Shown: piece after piece, positions 18,849 to 26,405 of the stretch
Position numbering within the stretch: the first letter of the stretch is position 1
Layout of the letters: each line of letters starts with the position of its first letter
From: Sphingomonas panni
GTDB lineage: Bacteria > Pseudomonadota > Alphaproteobacteria > Sphingomonadales > Sphingomonadaceae
Length of the DNA stretch: 64,000 nucleotides
Assembly (NCBI RefSeq): GCF_022664435.1
Contig: NZ_JAKREU010000001.1
Location: 248,001-312,000, forward strand
Reading direction: 5' to 3'
Notes under the pieces: generated by a model
Database searches by the model: none
What the model was told of the DNA's origin: nothing
Seen by the model: the letters and a program-made list of their open reading frames with translations, nothing else
Made by a program: the position numbers and the translations under genes

Positions 18849-19203
18849 GAGCGGCGGCCGGAGTGGGCAGAGGTTCGGTAGGCCAAAGCTGGCATTCGAT
18901 CCGCGTTACCGCAAGTGCCAGATGCGAATTGTACATGTGTCAAACACCCCGCACCACCCACTCCGTTCGGTTCGAGCAGCTTCGAGCTTGTCGAGAAGCG
19001 TCGGTCGAGAACCCTGCGTTCGGGGCACCCCCTTCTCGACTGCGGTTCTCGACAGGCTCGAACCTTCGCTCGAAGCAAACAGGCGGAGTGGAACAGATCG
19101 CAAAAACGTGCACGACCCACCGCCCCCGTACCGATCCCCCTGCCCACGGACCCTCACGCCACTGCCGGCCGTTACTCCCGCTCCCGCCAGCCCGGAGCCT
19201 GCC
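18849..19203. other. Intergenic region without a gene
   Basis: It separates the divergent LysR and DUF1440 genes. Most of it is the left copy of a long inverted repeat (18961-19088). The remaining bases hold the two promoters, but no clear -35/-10 pair stands out. Confidence 0.5.
18961..19088. repeat. Left copy of a ~120-bp inverted repeat flanking the DUF1440 gene
   Basis: It contains TTCGAGCTTGTCGAGAAGCG and GGTTCTCGACAGGCTCGAAC. The reverse complement of 19720-19838 matches it almost base for base at both ends, with a more variable middle. Each copy also has internal dyads around TCTCGACAGG/CTTGTCGAGA. Confidence 0.85.
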
Positions 19204-19686
19204 ATGTCGCACCCCCGCCCCATCCTCGGCCTGTTCGCCGGCATCGCCGCCGGTGTGGTCGCCTCCGCCGCCATGGCCGCGTTCCAGTCCGCCGCCGCGA
19301 AACCGTTCGGCATGGACCAGAGCGATGACGACCCCGCCACGGTCAAGGCTGCGGACAAGGTCGCGCTCGCCACGACGGGCGACAAGGTACCCGACGCCTG
19401 GCGCGCACAGGCGGGGCAAGCGGTCCATTACCTGACCGGCGCGGCACTGGGCGGGCTGTACGGCGTGCTGACCGAATATCGCCCGGCGGCATCGGCCGGC
19501 TTCGGCAGCGCCTATGGCATCGCCACCTCGCTGCTGCTCGACGAAGCGACCGTACCGGCAGTCGGCCTCGGCAGCGCCCCCTGGGACACCGATGCCGCGA
19601 CCCATGCCTATGGCGCGCTGGCGCATCTGGTCTTCGGCGTGACGCTGGAGGGCGCGCGGTCGGTGCTGGGCGGGCGGATGGGGTAG
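19204..19686 (+). CDS. DUF1440 (YagU-like) membrane protein
   Basis: A 160-aa protein with Gly/Ala-rich hydrophobic segments: residues about 8-27 (LGLFAGIAAGVVASAAMAAF), about 75-90 (YLTGAALGGLYGVLTEY) and about 100-110. This pattern belongs to the DUF1440/YagU family of inner-membrane proteins, linked in E. coli to acid resistance. The ATG at 19204 is the first one matching the family's N-terminus. The gene is solitary and framed by an inverted repeat. Its biochemical function is unknown. Confidence 0.7.
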   Translation: MSHPRPILGLFAGIAAGVVASAAMAAFQSAAAKPFGMDQSDDDPATVKAADKVALATTGDKVPDAWRAQAGQAVHYLTGAALGGLYGVLTEYRPAASAGFGSAYGIATSLLLDEATVPAVGLGSAPWDTDAATHAYGALAHLVFGVTLEGARSVLGGRMG

Positions 19687-19719
19687 GATTTCGCCCAATC
19701 CCAATCCCCATTCCCCACC

Positions 19720-19838
19720 CGTTTGCTTCGAGCGAAGGTTCGAGCCTGTCGAGAACCGAAGTCGAGAAGGGGTCGCCGCAAACAAAGCGTTCTCGACAGG
19801 CGCTTCTCGACAAGCTCGAAGCTACTCGAACCGAACGG
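19720..19838. repeat. Right copy of the inverted repeat flanking the DUF1440 gene
   Basis: The reverse complement of the element at 18961-19088, with the shared outer edge GTTTGCTTCGAGCGAAGG and inner edge CAAGCTCGAAGC. The two copies could recombine and flip the 19204-19686 gene. Confidence 0.85.
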
Positions 19839-19863
19839 ATAAGAGCGAGAGGAAGGTCAGCAC

Positions 19864-20241
19864 CTACCCCGCCAACGCCACCTGCCCCACCTCGATCACC
19901 GGCACCTCCCATGGATGCGCCGCCGCGATGGCCGCCAGCTCCGCAGCGATATCCGCCCCTTGCGCGGCATAGCTCTTGACCACCACGGTCGGCACCACCG
20001 CCGCTTCACCCGCGCGGCCGGTCGTCGGCACGGCATCCGCCTGCGGCACGAAGCTTTCGAGGCCGAAGCCCAGTTCGAACACCCCGCGATACGGCCCGAT
20101 CGCGCCCAGCACGTCGCTGCCCCGGATCACCGCGACCACCGCCGACAGCACCGCATCGTCGGCCAGCGCCGCCGCCTCGCCCGCCTGCAACCGAGTGAGG
20201 ATGTTCGCCGACACCGGGCAATGCACCCGCACCACCTGCAT
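19864..20241 (-). CDS. Conserved hypothetical protein
   Basis: A 125-aa protein of unknown function with no signal peptide or membrane segment. It has an alternating hydrophobic pattern (VVVKSYAAQG, AAAHPWEVPVIEV). The C-terminal HPWEVPVIEV resembles the HPYE.P.-type strand of NIF3/CutA-like alpha-beta folds, but that is weak. The start at 20241 lies 6 bases from the end of the upstream exonuclease gene, so the two form a small operon and this protein could assist nucleic-acid turnover. No motif proves a role. Confidence 0.55.
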   Translation of the reverse strand: MQVVRVHCPVSANILTRLQAGEAAALADDAVLSAVVAVIRGSDVLGAIGPYRGVFELGFGLESFVPQADAVPTTGRAGEAAVVPTVVVKSYAAQGADIAAELAAIAAAHPWEVPVIEVGQVALAG

Positions 20242-20246
20242 CGGCG

Positions 20247-21002
20247 TCACAGCAGCAGCCAGTCGTTGCGGATCCGCTTGACCTCGCCGCCGCCCTGCCG
20301 CCGCGCCAGTTCGGTTTCGGCGGTGAAGCGCACATCCTCGTCGCGATCGGTCAGGAAGCCTTCGAGCGAATCGTCGTCGATCTCGGTCCATGCCCGCCCG
20401 CGATCGGGGCCATAGCGCACGCGCGGCAACAGCCCCGGTTGGCGCGACCATTCCAGCAGCTGGCCGATCGACGCCTCGTTCAGCATGTCGCGCAGGTGGA
20501 ATGCGGTGACATAGGCATCGGGAAAGGCGCGGTGCGCCGGAAGGCCCCGTTCATGTTGCATGCCGTACGGCTTGCGCCAATATCGCAGCATCTGGTTCGA
20601 AAAGCCGGGGCTGTCGGGCCACAACCGCATCGCGCACTTCCACGTGCAGATCCAGTCGGCGCCGTGGGTCAGCTGCGCGGTGCAGAATTTCTGTTCGAAA
20701 TCCGCACGATGCGCCGCCAGCGCGATGCGCCGGGGATAGGGGTCCAGCACGCGGCGTGCGATATCCTGCCACCACGGCGCATCGGCAACCTGTTCGTCGA
20801 GGATGTGATGCACCGCCTGCGTCACCGGCGGGATCGGGCGGCCGGGATTGACGAAATGCTGCCCGCCCTCGCCCGACAATTCCCAGCGCCCGTCCTCGCC
20901 CAGCGCCACGTCCTGCCAGCCGACCTCGCACACGCCATGCACCGGCGGGGCCTGCCCCGTGGTTTCGAGGTCGACGACACGAATGATCTGCGCTTGGGCC
21001 AT
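20247..21002 (-). CDS. DnaQ-like (DEDD) 3'-5' exonuclease
   Basis: A 251-aa exonuclease-fold protein. Exo I motif VVDLETTG, Exo II-type stretch AAHRADFEQKF and Exo III motif HRAFPDAYVT give the acidic residues that bind two metal ions. It resembles the proofreading-type exonuclease domain and is not fused to a polymerase. The C-terminal 70 residues (SRQPGLLPRVRYGPDRGRAW, then a short helical tail) match those of proteins annotated as DUF3820-associated exonucleases. The start at 21002 precedes DLETTG by 11 residues, as usual. It probably repairs or degrades DNA or RNA ends; the substrate is unknown. Confidence 0.82.
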   Translation of the reverse strand: MAQAQIIRVVDLETTGQAPPVHGVCEVGWQDVALGEDGRWELSGEGGQHFVNPGRPIPPVTQAVHHILDEQVADAPWWQDIARRVLDPYPRRIALAAHRADFEQKFCTAQLTHGADWICTWKCAMRLWPDSPGFSNQMLRYWRKPYGMQHERGLPAHRAFPDAYVTAFHLRDMLNEASIGQLLEWSRQPGLLPRVRYGPDRGRAWTEIDDDSLEGFLTDRDEDVRFTAETELARRQGGGEVKRIRNDWLLL

Positions 21003-21084
21003 GGCCTTCAGATGGCGTGTCCGGGGCGGAAAAGCCACCCCGGGGGGACACAGGGTTCGAATGGCGCAACCCGCCGCCCGATCA

Positions 21085-21167
21085 CGTCGCCCCAGCGAAG
21101 GCTGGGGCCTTTATCGGCTCTTGCCCCGCCCGATCACCGGGAGATCCCAGCCTTCGCTGGGATGACG
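21085..21167. repeat. Palindromic intergenic repeat, family B (inverted copy)
   Basis: The reverse complement of the 12426-12508 element, with the same cores CCCAGCGAAGGCTGGG and CCCCAGCCTTCGCTGGGG and a related spacer containing GGCAAGAGCCG. It sits between the exonuclease and phosphomannomutase genes. Confidence 0.85.
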
Positions 21168-21193
21168 TCCGTGTCTGTTGGACGAACAAGGCC

Positions 21194-22561
21194 TCACCCC
21201 CGCACCACCCCCGACGCCGCCAGCTGCGCATCCACCGCCGCCAGCAACCGCGCCAGTCCGGCTTCGTCACGCGCCTCGGCCCGCGCGGTCAGCACGTCCT
21301 GCGTGTTCGACGCGCGCAGCAGCCACCATCCGTCCGCCGTCGTCACCCGTGCGCCGTCGGTCGTGTTCACCTCGGCCCCCGCCGCCTGCAACCGTGCCAG
21401 CACCTCCTCGACGACCGCGAACTTGCGCTCCTCGCTCACCTTGAACCGCAGCTCGGGCGTGTTCACCATCTCCGGCATCGCATCGCGGAGTTCGGTGAGC
21501 GACCGCCCGCTCAGATGGATCGCGCGGATCAGCCGCACCGCCCCGTACGGCGCATCGTCGAACCCGTAATCCTCTCCTCCGAAAAAGATATGGCCCGACA
21601 TTTCGGCGGCCAGCGGCGCGCCGGTCTCGCGCATCCTGGTCTTCATCGGGCTGTGCCCGGTCTTCCACATCAGCGGCGTGCCGCCCAGCTCGGCGATGCG
21701 GTCGAACAGCGCCTGGCTGGCCTTCACATCGGCGATGATCGTCGCCCCCGGCGTCTCCCGAAGCGCCGGCTCGGCCAAGATCATGAGCAGCTGGTCGCCC
21801 CACAAAACCCGCCCCTGTCCGTCGACCGCGCCGATCCGGTCGCCATCGCCATCGAAGGCCAGTCCGAAATCGAGCTGCTTCTCCGCGACGAGCCGTTGCA
21901 GATCGACCAGATTCTCCACTTCGGTAGGATCGGGATGGTGGTTCGGAAAATGTCCGTCGACTTCGGTGAAGAGCAGGTGATGTTCCCCCGGCAGCAGCCG
22001 GACCAGCCGTTCGATCACCGGCCCGGCCGCCCCGTTGCCGGTATCCCAGCCGATGCGATAGCTGCCCCCGGCATAGCCCGCGATCAGCCGGCCGACATAG
22101 GTATCGGTGAAATCATGATCCGAAACGGAGCCTTCCCCGTCGTCCCATTCGCCCGCCGCCGCCATCTGCCCGATCCGCTGGATGTCGGGGCCGAAGAACG
22201 GACGCCGCTGCATCACCATTTTGAAGCCATTATAATCGGCGGGATTATGGCTGCCGGTTATCTGTATGCCGCCATCGACCTCCAGCATCGCCTCGGCATG
22301 ATATAGCATCGGCGTCGGGGCGAGGCCGATGCGCACCACATCGACGCCGCTCGCGGTCAACCCCTCGACCAGCGCGGCTTCCAGTGCGGGCGACGACAGC
22401 CGACCGTCGCGGCTGACCACCACCCGCGTGCCGCCGCCACGCCGCAGCAGCGTCGCGAAGCACCGCCCGATCGCCCGCGCATCCGCCTCGCCCAACGTCC
22501 GCCCGACGATGCCGCGAATGTCGTACTCGCGCAGCGAACTGGGGTGAAATTGGTGGGACAT
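21194..22561 (-). CDS. Phosphomannomutase/phosphoglucomutase
   Basis: A 455-aa alpha-D-phosphohexomutase (ManB/AlgC/PgmB type) that interconverts hexose 6- and 1-phosphates for sugar-nucleotide and polysaccharide synthesis. Four sites are in order: phosphoserine loop TGSHNP (Ser about 104), metal loop FDGDGDRIG, sugar-binding region AEMSGHIFF with GEDYGFDD, and phosphate-binding RASNTQ. Full-length and in the cytoplasm. It stands alone between repeats. Mannose versus glucose specificity cannot be told, though sphingomonad exopolysaccharides commonly need both. Confidence 0.92.
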   Translation of the reverse strand: MSHQFHPSSLREYDIRGIVGRTLGEADARAIGRCFATLLRRGGGTRVVVSRDGRLSSPALEAALVEGLTASGVDVVRIGLAPTPMLYHAEAMLEVDGGIQITGSHNPADYNGFKMVMQRRPFFGPDIQRIGQMAAAGEWDDGEGSVSDHDFTDTYVGRLIAGYAGGSYRIGWDTGNGAAGPVIERLVRLLPGEHHLLFTEVDGHFPNHHPDPTEVENLVDLQRLVAEKQLDFGLAFDGDGDRIGAVDGQGRVLWGDQLLMILAEPALRETPGATIIADVKASQALFDRIAELGGTPLMWKTGHSPMKTRMRETGAPLAAEMSGHIFFGGEDYGFDDAPYGAVRLIRAIHLSGRSLTELRDAMPEMVNTPELRFKVSEERKFAVVEEVLARLQAAGAEVNTTDGARVTTADGWWLLRASNTQDVLTARAEARDEAGLARLLAAVDAQLAASGVVRG

Positions 22562-22657
22562 GCGTCAAATCCTGCCGGGTACGAATACTGGGCCGGCGAC
22601 CTTAGGGGCAAGCGATCGGGCTGAGTAGAGCCGTCTTTTTGGAAGAAGGAAGTGGGG

Positions 22658-22815
22658 TTCACGCGAAGGCGCGGAGACGCGGAGGGGTTGCGTCCGACGC
22701 GACGTCACCCGCGCAAGCGGCCTTTCCGCATGGTTGCAGCGAGAGATGCGATCTCCCGGTCGCGAAAGGTTCGTACTGGACCGAACCCCTTCGCGTCTCC
22801 GCGCCTTCGCGTGAA
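22658..22815. repeat. ~158-bp inverted-arm repeat, family C
   Basis: Arms CGCGAAGGCGCGGAGACGC and GCGTCTCCGCGCCTTCGCG face each other across about 120 bp that contain CGATCTCCCGGTCGCG. A second copy with the same arms and similar interior is at 24964-25121. Confidence 0.85.
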
Positions 22816-22833
22816 ACCGACTCTTTTACCTTC

Positions 22834-23088
22834 TCAGTGCCGCAGCCGCCCCAACAGCACATCCCGCGCCGCATTGATCCGCCGCGCCAGATCGGCCGAC
22901 CCGCCCCGGTCGGGGTGCACCGCCTGCATCAACCGCTTGTGCGCCGCGCGGATTTCCCCGGCCTTCGCATCCGCCCCCACGCCCAAAATCGCCCGCGCCT
23001 CCGCCTCGCTGCCGACCTTTTTCGGCTTGGCGCGCAGCCACAGCCAGAACGCGACCAGCAGCGCGACGATCAGGACCAGCTTGACCAT
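22834..23088 (-). CDS. Membrane-anchored J-domain protein
   Basis: An 84-aa type-III DnaJ-like co-chaperone. Residues 1-19 form one membrane segment (VKLVLIVALLVAFWLWLRA), followed by a short J-domain with EARAILGV, AHKRLMQAVHPDRGGS (HPD at 58-60) and ARRINAARDVLL. The HPD loop stimulates DnaK ATPase. It follows mipZ by 6 bp on the same strand and probably forms an operon with it. The organisation resembles Tim14-like J proteins in alphaproteobacteria. The client is unknown. Confidence 0.85.
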   Translation of the reverse strand: MVKLVLIVALLVAFWLWLRAKPKKVGSEAEARAILGVGADAKAGEIRAAHKRLMQAVHPDRGGSADLARRINAARDVLLGRLRH

Positions 23089-23094
23089 GGATCG

Positions 23095-23892
23095 TCAGGC
23101 GACGAGCGGCGAACCGGCCGGTTCGGGCAGCTGCAATCCGCCCATCATCTCGCGCAGTTCCTGCCGCGCGGCGACATGCGCCAGCCCCATCTCGCCGAAT
23201 TCGTTGCGGTCGAGCATGGTCAGGCCCGACGGGAACAGCTCACGATAGATCACGCGCTCCGACAGGCCCGGCGTGACGCGAAAACCCACCCGTTTCGACA
23301 GCTGGGTGATCGCCTCCGACACCCGGCGCATGTTGCGCGCCTCGATATGCTGCAAGCGGTTGCGCAGCACGACCCAGTCGATCGTCGACCCGTCGATCTT
23401 CGCGCGATGCTTGCGCGTTTCCCAGATCAACTCGGAATAGAAGGACGGCCGCGTCACCTTGAACGTGTCGGGATCGACCTGTCCGATCAGGTCGAAATCG
23501 ACGAAGCTGTCGTTCATCGGCGTGACCAGCGTGTCGGCGTTGGTGACGGCGATCCGCGCGAAGCGATCGTCGCGGCCCGGCGTGTCGATCACCATATATT
23601 CGGCCTGCTCGCCTAACCGGCCGAGACAGTCGTTGAACCACGCCATGCTTTCGCCGTCATGCGTTTCATAGACCGGCATGGGCAGGTTGCGTCCGGTGCG
23701 CTTGATCGTCTCGGCCCGATTGTCGAGATACCGGCCCAGCGTCCGCTGGCGATGGTCGAGGTCGAAGCACGCCACGCGCGCGCCCTTCGCCGCCAGGGCG
23801 ATGGCGACGTGGACCGCCGTCGTCGACTTGCCGGTGCCGCCCTTTTCATTGGCGAACACGATGACGTGCAACCGATCCGAAGCTTCGTCCAA
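23095..23892 (-). CDS. mipZ: Division-plane positioning ATPase MipZ
   Basis: A 265-aa ParA/MinD-superfamily ATPase. Deviant Walker A EKGGTGKST (residues about 16-24), ACFDLDHRQRTLGRYLDNR and IDTPGRDD are as in MipZ, as is the RNRLQHIEARNMRRV region. In Caulobacter, MipZ forms a gradient from ParB-parS and blocks FtsZ at the poles, placing the septum at midcell. It is followed by a J-domain gene. An alphaproteobacterial hallmark that supports the taxonomic placement. Confidence 0.92.
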   Translation of the reverse strand: MDEASDRLHVIVFANEKGGTGKSTTAVHVAIALAAKGARVACFDLDHRQRTLGRYLDNRAETIKRTGRNLPMPVYETHDGESMAWFNDCLGRLGEQAEYMVIDTPGRDDRFARIAVTNADTLVTPMNDSFVDFDLIGQVDPDTFKVTRPSFYSELIWETRKHRAKIDGSTIDWVVLRNRLQHIEARNMRRVSEAITQLSKRVGFRVTPGLSERVIYRELFPSGLTMLDRNEFGEMGLAHVAARQELREMMGGLQLPEPAGSPLVA

Positions 23893-23976
23893 AGCGCACT
23901 AACCCAAGCTTGTTGATCCGCAGCGGCTTGCCCCATAGAAGCCGCCTCCCCCGTCCATATCGAAGGGCCATCGGCC

Positions 23977-24816
23977 GTGCAAATTATCCGTCGACTGGAG
24001 TCGCTCCGCGAAGCGCTCGGTGCCTATGCCGCAGCGGGTGAGGCGGTCGCGCTGGTCCCGACCATGGGCGCGCTCCATGCCGGGCACATGGCGCTGGTCG
24101 ATGCCGCCCGCCGTCTCAGCCCGCGCGTCGTCGTCTCGATCTTCGTGAATCCGAAACAGTTCGGCCCGAACGAGGACCTTGCCCGCTATCCCCGGCGCGA
24201 GGCGACCGATGCGCAGATGCTGTCCGACGCCGGCGTCGACATATTGTGGGCGCCCGAGGTCGAGGAAATGTACCCCGCCGGCTTCGCGACCAATGTCAGC
24301 GTGGCGGGCGTCAGCGAGGTGCTGGACGGCGCGCACCGCCCCGGCCATTTCGACGGCGTCGCGACCGTCGTGGCGAAATTGTTCGGGCAGGTCCGCCCGG
24401 CCGTCGCGCTGTTCGGCGAAAAGGATTTCCAGCAGCTGGCCGTCGTCCGCCGGATGACCGCCGACCTCGACCTCGGCGTAGAGATCGTCGGCATCCCGAC
24501 CCAGCGCGAGGATGACGGCCTCGCCTTGTCCTCGCGCAACATCTATCTCGACGATGACGAGCGCGCCCGTGCCGTCACCCTGCCGCGCGCGATGGGCGTC
24601 GCCAAGCGCGCGATCGAGCGCGGCGACGATGTCGCCACCGCCCTGTCCGCCGCCATCGCCACGCTGACCCGCGCCGGGTTCGAACCCGATTACGTCACGC
24701 TGGTCCATGCCGACACGCTGCGCGACCCGGTCCGTGGCCAGCCGGCCCGCCTGCTCGCCGCCGCCCGGCTGGGCACGACGCGGCTGATCGACAACATCGC
24801 GGTGGAGTTCGAATAA
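23977..24816 (+). CDS. panC: Pantoate--beta-alanine ligase
   Basis: A 279-aa PanC that condenses pantoate and beta-alanine with ATP to give pantothenate for CoA synthesis. Motifs: VPTMGALHAGH (HIGH-like), IFVNPKQFGPNEDL, GEKDFQQL and LSSRNIYL (KMSKS-like). It starts with GTG at 23977 after GAAGGG, at the spot where the family begins (MQIIRRLESLR). Divergent from mipZ with about 84 bp between. Full-length. Confidence 0.95.
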   Translation: MQIIRRLESLREALGAYAAAGEAVALVPTMGALHAGHMALVDAARRLSPRVVVSIFVNPKQFGPNEDLARYPRREATDAQMLSDAGVDILWAPEVEEMYPAGFATNVSVAGVSEVLDGAHRPGHFDGVATVVAKLFGQVRPAVALFGEKDFQQLAVVRRMTADLDLGVEIVGIPTQREDDGLALSSRNIYLDDDERARAVTLPRAMGVAKRAIERGDDVATALSAAIATLTRAGFEPDYVTLVHADTLRDPVRGQPARLLAAARLGTTRLIDNIAVEFE

Positions 24817-24896
24817 GGCGCAGTTCCGAGCGCCACCCTGCACAGACGTCGCCCCGCCACAACCCCCACCCCTCACAAGCGTCACCCCGCCACAAA

Positions 24897-24926
24897 CGTC
24901 ACCCCAGCGAAGGCTGGGGTCTCCCC
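24897..24926. repeat. Half copy of palindromic repeat family B
   Basis: A single hairpin arm with core CCCCAGCGAAGGCTGGGG; the partner arm found at 12426-12508 and 21085-21167 is missing. Confidence 0.75.
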
Positions 24927-24963
24927 ATTGCGAAGCGCACCCTTCGCCAAAAAAAAGACTTGG

Positions 24964-25121
24964 TTCGCGCGAAGGCGCGGAGACGCGAAGGCGTTGCGTC
25001 ATGGGCAAGCCTCCCCCGCGCCAGCAGCCTTGTTATACCATCGCAGCGCGCGCCACCGTCTCCCGATCGCGAGCGATCACTGCGAACGCAACTCCTTCGC
25101 GTCTCCGCGCCTTTGCGCGAA
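24964..25121. repeat. ~158-bp inverted-arm repeat, family C (second copy)
   Basis: Arms GCGAAGGCGCGGAGACGCG and CGCGTCTCCGCGCCTTTGCG, with the interior again containing GTTGCGTC, CGCAGC and TCTCCCGATCGCG. It has the same orientation and size as 22658-22815. Confidence 0.85.
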
Positions 25122-25131
25122 CGAAAACCTC

Positions 25132-25866
25132 CTACCCCCGCACCAACATCCACACCGCCATCGCCACCATCAGCACATTCTCCAGCAGCGACACGAACCC
25201 CAGCGGCACATTGCTGTTGCCGCCGACACAGGCGCATTTGAGCGAGCGCCTGTCGATATACACCGCCTTCACCACCGACACCGCGCCGATCGTCCCGATC
25301 ACCAGCGCGACGGGAATCGCGATCCACAACAGCGCCCCGGCGATCATCAGCACGCCCGCCAGCCCCTCGGCCCAAGGATAGACCCATGCATAGCGCACCA
25401 CCCGCTGCGTCAGCAGGTCATAGTTCAGGAACCCGTTGGCGAACCCGTCGATGTCACGCAGTTTCTGCAGCGATAACAGGCACATGGCGATGCCGACGAA
25501 CCACTCCCCCGCCCGCATCGTGAACACGTCGCCGAACGCCGAAAAGCTCGCCGCCCCGGCGATCGCCGCCGCCATGCCGAAGATGGCGGCGACCGGGGCA
25601 TAGCTCGTCGCCCTGGGATCGCGAACCTTCAGCCCCAGGAAGCGGCGCAAATCATCATGCCCGCCGATCCGCTTACCATCGACAAAGGTCTGCGGCGTGG
25701 TCTTCACGCCATGCTCGGCCTTGAACGCATCGACCTGCTCGCGCGTCGTCAGATAGCGGTCGTCGACGGTGAAGCCATGCCGCTGCAACAGGTCGAGCGC
25801 GCGGCGTCCGAACGGGCAGACATGGTCAGGCATCACCATGCGGTACAGGATAGCGGTCTTCGCCAT
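25132..25866 (-). CDS. Glutaredoxin-MauE fusion redox membrane protein
   Basis: A 244-aa fusion. Residues 1-78 are a glutaredoxin-like domain with VCPFGRRALDLL (CPxx with one Cys in the usual CxxC place) and the TTPQTFVDGKRIGG cis-Pro loop. From about 88 to the end are four to five membrane segments of the MauE/DoxX-like family (SLKCACVGGNSNVPLG keeps a CAC pair near the end). MauE proteins help make disulfide bonds; a linked glutaredoxin may supply or receive electrons. The start at 25866 follows GGAGGCCCC. The substrate is unknown. Confidence 0.78.
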   Translation of the reverse strand: MAKTAILYRMVMPDHVCPFGRRALDLLQRHGFTVDDRYLTTREQVDAFKAEHGVKTTPQTFVDGKRIGGHDDLRRFLGLKVRDPRATSYAPVAAIFGMAAAIAGAASFSAFGDVFTMRAGEWFVGIAMCLLSLQKLRDIDGFANGFLNYDLLTQRVVRYAWVYPWAEGLAGVLMIAGALLWIAIPVALVIGTIGAVSVVKAVYIDRRSLKCACVGGNSNVPLGFVSLLENVLMVAMAVWMLVRG

Positions 25867-26045
25867 GGGGCCTCCTTTACCGGACGATATGGGATACGCG
25901 GGAGCGGCGCGCACCCCGCACGCGGCGCTTTCCTACATGGCGTCGGCCTGTCAGGCTGCGAAGGCTCTTTGACATCGCCGATACCATAACGGGCATTCCT
26001 GCCCAGCCATTCCCGACAGCCTTCCTTACCCCGGCGAAGGCCTTA

Positions 26046-26132
26046 CGTACCCCGGCGAAGGCCGGGGTCCAGTTGGGCACCGCCAGATGCTGAAACACCA
26101 ACGCTACTGGACCCCGGCCTCCGCCGGGGTAC
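26046..26132. repeat. Palindromic intergenic repeat, family A (second copy)
   Basis: Arms with CCCCGGCGAAGGCCGGGG and CCCCGGCCTCCGCCGGGG matching the 1441-1532 element, plus an extra partial arm at 26027-26045. Confidence 0.8.
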
Positions 26133-26221
26133 GCCAGCAGGTGCGTGGAACGATTTACACGGGGCACCCGAGTAAGATGGTCAGGGACGTAAAGCCCGAC
26201 CACACGTCACGCAAAACGTCA

Positions 26222-26403
26222 CGAGTGTGAACTTCGTGAACTTTGGCCGGAAAACCGGTACGTTTCAAAGGACCGCCACGGGCAAAGCCCGTGCCGTCGT
26301 CGGACGGCGCTCACCGCGCCGCCGGCCGGCCGCGCCTCGGGCGGCTTGGCGTAGCTGCGCTACGCCTCGCCCGGCGCGGCGAGTGTGAACATCGTGAACT
26401 TTG
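26222..26403. repeat. Hairpin cluster framed by 24-bp direct repeats
   Basis: The direct repeats GTGTGAACTTCGTGAACTTT and GTGTGAACATCGTGAACTTT (one mismatch over 24 bp, 26222-26245 and 26380-26403) frame several short stems in series, including CACGGGC/GCCCGTG, CCGTC/GACGG and GGCGTAG/CTACGCC. The right repeat touches the PEP carboxylase stop, so it could be transcribed as the ppc 3' end. It could be a small mobile palindrome, a structured RNA or a terminator array. Confidence 0.6.
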
Positions 26404-26405
26404 CC

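Larger units (their letters stand above)
24817..25131. other. Intergenic region without a gene, filled with repeats
   Basis: It holds half of a family B repeat (24897-24926) and a full family C repeat (24964-25121). No coding frame or promoter stands out. panC and the convergent MauE-like gene end here, so the palindromes may stop transcription from both sides. Confidence 0.6.
25867..26405. other. Intergenic region without a gene
   Basis: It contains family A palindromes (26027-26132) and a composite hairpin-rich element framed by direct repeats (26222-26403). No believable coding frame is seen. The MauE-like gene is transcribed away from it and PEP carboxylase ends in it. Confidence 0.6.

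Noticed and set aside
25132..26403. CRISPR array considered because of the repeated palindromes
   Set aside because: Repeats are few, of different families, irregularly spaced and without unique spacers of equal size; no cas gene in the window.
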